Part shown: positions 7,113-8,621 of the stretch, piece after piece | Position numbering within the stretch: position 1 is the stretch's first letter | How the letters are laid out: each line of letters begins with the position of its first letter | Source of the DNA: Alphaproteobacteria bacterium | GTDB taxonomy: Bacteria > Pseudomonadota > Alphaproteobacteria > Micavibrionales > Micavibrionaceae | DNA length: 8,621 nt | Reading direction: 5' to 3' | Assembly (NCBI GenBank): GCA_023301785.1 | Contig: JALZUF010000176.1 | Coordinates: forward strand, 1 to 8,621 | Position numbers and translations under genes: made by a program | Notes under the pieces: model-generated | Database searches by the model: none | What the model saw: only the letters and a program-made list of their open reading frames with translations | What the model was told of the DNA's origin: nothing

Positions 7113-7123
7113 ATATTTAAGCT
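7106..7123. repeat. Perfect 18-bp palindrome spanning the stops of two convergent genes
   Basis: AGCTTAAATATTTAAGCT is an exact palindrome centred at 7114.5. It contains the grpE stop TAA (7110-7112) and, at the mirror position, the opposing gene's stop TAA (7119-7117); both genes end in Ala-stop (GCT TAA). It could fold as a short AT-rich hairpin in RNA from either strand and act as a weak two-way terminator. However, it is low in GC and lacks a T-run, so termination is only a possibility. Confidence 0.5.
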
Positions 7124-7641
7124 CTCATCGGTGCGGGTGTTGCAGTTCTTTCGCGAACAACTTCTGCTTCTGACATTACGAATTCAGCAATATTTCTTGC
7201 ATATCTCTCAATCTCTTGAGGTGTATTTTCGCTTACTGTGTGCTCCGCAGCTTCTATGAAAGCAGGACTAGTTGAAAAAGCTCTACTCGCTTCCAAGCCA
7301 TGAATTTCTAGATCCGATGTATCAATCGTATAATCTGCAAAATCAGGCGTATCATAGTAATCTTCAGCAGGTTGGCTAATACGAACAACCGGTCCTTCTC
7401 GTAGATTATTTGAAACATCGATAAATAATGACGGGTAAGAATTGTGTCCCACATTAATTTGAAATTTTTGAGATAACGGTCTGTCACGTGGCGTGTGCGC
7501 AACAACAAAAATTTGAAGACCAATATTTTCACATTCTCTTAAACGCTCACCGATCTTTTCAACAAGATCGAAAAACAGTTGGTTGTCTTGATCAAGTTCT
7601 TCTGGTGTTAAAACATTGTGTCTCATATCGCGTACATTCAT
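7117..7641 (-). CDS. Unrecognised 174-residue cytoplasmic protein
   Basis: There is no signal peptide or membrane segment. The N-terminal part has a helix (LTPEELDQDNQLFFDLVEKIGERLRECENI, 11-40 in two runs), then strands 'GLQIFVVAHT' (41-50) and 'KFQINVGHNSYPSLFIDV' (59-76). An acidic middle is rich in Asp and Tyr (93-110), and a C-terminal helical region (ENTPQEIERYARNIAEFVMSEAE, starting at 138) ends in a short Thr/Pro/Ala tail. I do not recognise the fold or any motif. The start is supported by AAAGG nine bases before ATG 7641 and by a TTGACA upstream. It stands alone, convergent with grpE and 80 bp downstream of purC on the same strand, with its own promoter-like region. Confidence 0.8.
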   Translation of the reverse strand: MNVRDMRHNVLTPEELDQDNQLFFDLVEKIGERLRECENIGLQIFVVAHTPRDRPLSQKFQINVGHNSYPSLFIDVSNNLREGPVVRISQPAEDYYDTPDFADYTIDTSDLEIHGLEASRAFSTSPAFIEAAEHTVSENTPQEIERYARNIAEFVMSEAEVVRERTATPAPMRA

Positions 7642-7653
7642 AATACTAAGCCT

Positions 7654-7715
7654 TTCATAAATTTCATAGAAGCTATGTAAAAGGATTGTAACTATATGTC
7701 AATAGCATTTATGAA
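7654..7715. promoter_or_regulatory. Repeated TTCATA boxes around the promoter of the 174-residue gene
   Basis: TTCATAAAT (7654-7662) has an exact inverted copy ATTTATGAA at 7707-7715, and a second direct TTCATA follows at 7663-7668. A small dyad CATAG-AAG-CTATG (7665-7677) overlaps the predicted -10. The boxes bracket the promoter as operator half-sites would. The gap is AT-rich, so chance repeats are possible. Confidence 0.3.
7674..7702 (-). promoter_or_regulatory. Candidate promoter of the 174-residue gene
   Basis: On the minus strand a perfect TTGACA (7702-7697) is followed after 17 bases by TACATA (7679-7674), a poor -10 matching three of six. A weak core promoter of this kind often needs an activator. 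The RNA start would be near 7667, about 25 bases before the ATG. Confidence 0.4.
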
Positions 7716-7721
7716 TAACGT

Positions 7722-8621
7722 TTAAGCTGCTTGCTCTTTTTTACCAAAAGGCTTTAACGCCTGCATAACGCGGGCTTCTGGGTTTTCATCAGTCTTTGGA
7801 AATTCAAACGTTTTACCCGTCAGCTTTTGATAAACATCAATATAAACTTCCGCTGTACCGATACGCACCTCATCTGGGATATCTGGGATATCATCTTTAT
7901 AAGGATCAACACGATCCACGACCCAACGGCGCACTTGGTCTTTATCTAATGTTTCTGGGGGCTTGCCTGCGGCCAAACACGCCTCATACGTGTCCGCTAT
8001 CCAAAAACGACTGCTGTCTGGTGTATGAATTTCATCACCCAACGTCAAAACACCGTCTTCATCAAAACCAAATTCATATTTTGTATCGGCCAAGATCAAG
8101 CCCGCCTTGGCGGCAACCTCTTGCCCACGTTTAAACAACGCCAGTGCATAACCGCTCACTTGTTCCCACGCATCAGCAGGTAAAATACCTTCATCAACAA
8201 TTTGTTTGGCAGATAAGGGTGCATCATGCTCACCCACTGCCGCTTTGGTTGTTGGTGTAATGATCGGCTCATCCAGTTTTTGGAAATCTTGCATACCGTC
8301 TGGGAATGTGCGGCCATACATATCGCGCTCACCGCGTTTATACATTGTCAGGATGGACGTCCCCGTTGAGCCTGCCAAATAACCGCGCACAACCAATTCA
8401 ACGCTCAGCATCTTAAGGTTTTTACATTGCACAACATTAGGGTCTGGGTAGTCAATGATATGGTTAGGACATATATCTTTTGTATTCTCAAACCAAAAGC
8501 GCGCGGTCTGCGTCAGCACTTGGCCTTTAAAAGGAATAGATGTAATTTGGCGATCAAATGCCGTTAAGCGGTCTGTGGTTACCAGCAACTTGTTGCCCTC
8601 TGGCGTATCATAAACATGGCG
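7722..8621 (-). CDS. purC: PurC, SAICAR synthetase, 5' end outside the window
   Basis: This enzyme joins aspartate to CAIR using ATP to make SAICAR, a step of purine synthesis. 299 residues plus the stop are visible. The frame is open to the right edge, where it reads RHVYDTPEGNKLLVTTDRLTAFD, the usual N-terminal nucleotide-binding strand-loop of PurC; the true start is therefore beyond 8621, and the TTG at 8588 is internal. Further blocks are VELVVRGYLAGS, the signature LADTKYEFGF, DEIHTPDSSRFW and a C-terminal DPYKDDIPDIPDEV segment. Length and block spacing fit the longer PurC form (about 310-330 residues), found in many alphaproteobacteria. The gene is separated from the downstream unknown gene by 80 bp with no obvious terminator hairpin. 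Confidence 0.95.
   Translation of the reverse strand, partial: RHVYDTPEGNKLLVTTDRLTAFDRQITSIPFKGQVLTQTARFWFENTKDICPNHIIDYPDPNVVQCKNLKMLSVELVVRGYLAGSTGTSILTMYKRGERDMYGRTFPDGMQDFQKLDEPIITPTTKAAVGEHDAPLSAKQIVDEGILPADAWEQVSGYALALFKRGQEVAAKAGLILADTKYEFGFDEDGVLTLGDEIHTPDSSRFWIADTYEACLAAGKPPETLDKDQVRRWVVDRVDPYKDDIPDIPDEVRIGTAEVYIDVYQKLTGKTFEFPKTDENPEARVMQALKPFGKKEQAA

Noticed and set aside
7872..7889. Tandem 9-bp duplication in purC (two copies of ATCTGGGAT).
   Set aside because: It encodes DIPDIP at a place where PurC proteins normally have a similar IPxIPxE segment of the same length, so it is not an insertion.
8586..8588. TTG at 8588 as the start of purC.
   Set aside because: The frame upstream reads RHVYDTPEGNKL to the window edge, matching PurC, so the TTG is an internal Leu codon.
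1..8621. A new defence, mobile or biosynthetic system in the window.
   Set aside because: No nuclease/toxin pairs, transposase, integrase, repeats of array type or pathway cluster were seen; recognised genes are housekeeping.

Overview
This 8.6-kb stretch looks like ordinary chromosome from an AT-leaning alphaproteobacterium. The block hemW-rdgB-rph pointing away from grpE is a conserved alphaproteobacterial arrangement. The left-hand gene also carries the C-terminal region of the Suv3/MgpS-like helicase typical of that class. I cannot place it more precisely; an uncultured or Rhodospirillales/Micavibrio-like lineage is only a guess. There are no RNA genes, insertion sequences, CRISPR arrays, phage genes or defence modules. 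Coding density is very high, and no gene-free stretch exceeds about 140 bases.

Left part (1-1446): the minus strand carries the start of a small exported protein, which runs off the window. Upstream of it, in the same orientation, is a 388-residue protein that matches only the C-terminal half of the alphaproteobacterial Suv3-like helicase and has no helicase core. An 84- to 117-bp divergent gap with a small perfect dyad separates it from a plus-strand gene for an unrecognised 485-residue exported protein (1447-2904).

Middle part (2901-5504): a tight minus-strand operon reads rph (RNase PH), rdgB (ITP/XTP pyrophosphatase), hemW (radical-SAM heme chaperone), with 1-bp and 8-bp overlaps. The hemW stop shares a CTAG with the stop of the convergent exported-protein gene. 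The rph start is at 5369, not further upstream, because a good promoter lies between the longer candidate start and 5369.

Right part (5447-7112): a well-formed sigma-70-type promoter drives a plus-strand pair, an unrecognised 309-residue exported protein followed 30 bp later by grpE. In many alphaproteobacteria this slot between rph and grpE holds hrcA, the heat-shock repressor. Here it is absent, and there is no CIRCE element. grpE meets a convergent 174-residue unknown gene (7117-7641) inside a perfect 18-bp palindrome that contains both stop codons. The window ends inside purC (purine synthesis), on the minus strand, with its N-terminus cut off by the edge.

The recognised genes are housekeeping: tRNA 3'-end maturation, nucleotide-pool cleaning, heme delivery, Hsp70 nucleotide exchange and purine synthesis. 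The points most worth a second look are the headless helicase, the substituted hrcA slot and the unknown exported proteins. I found no evidence for a complete new multi-gene system.
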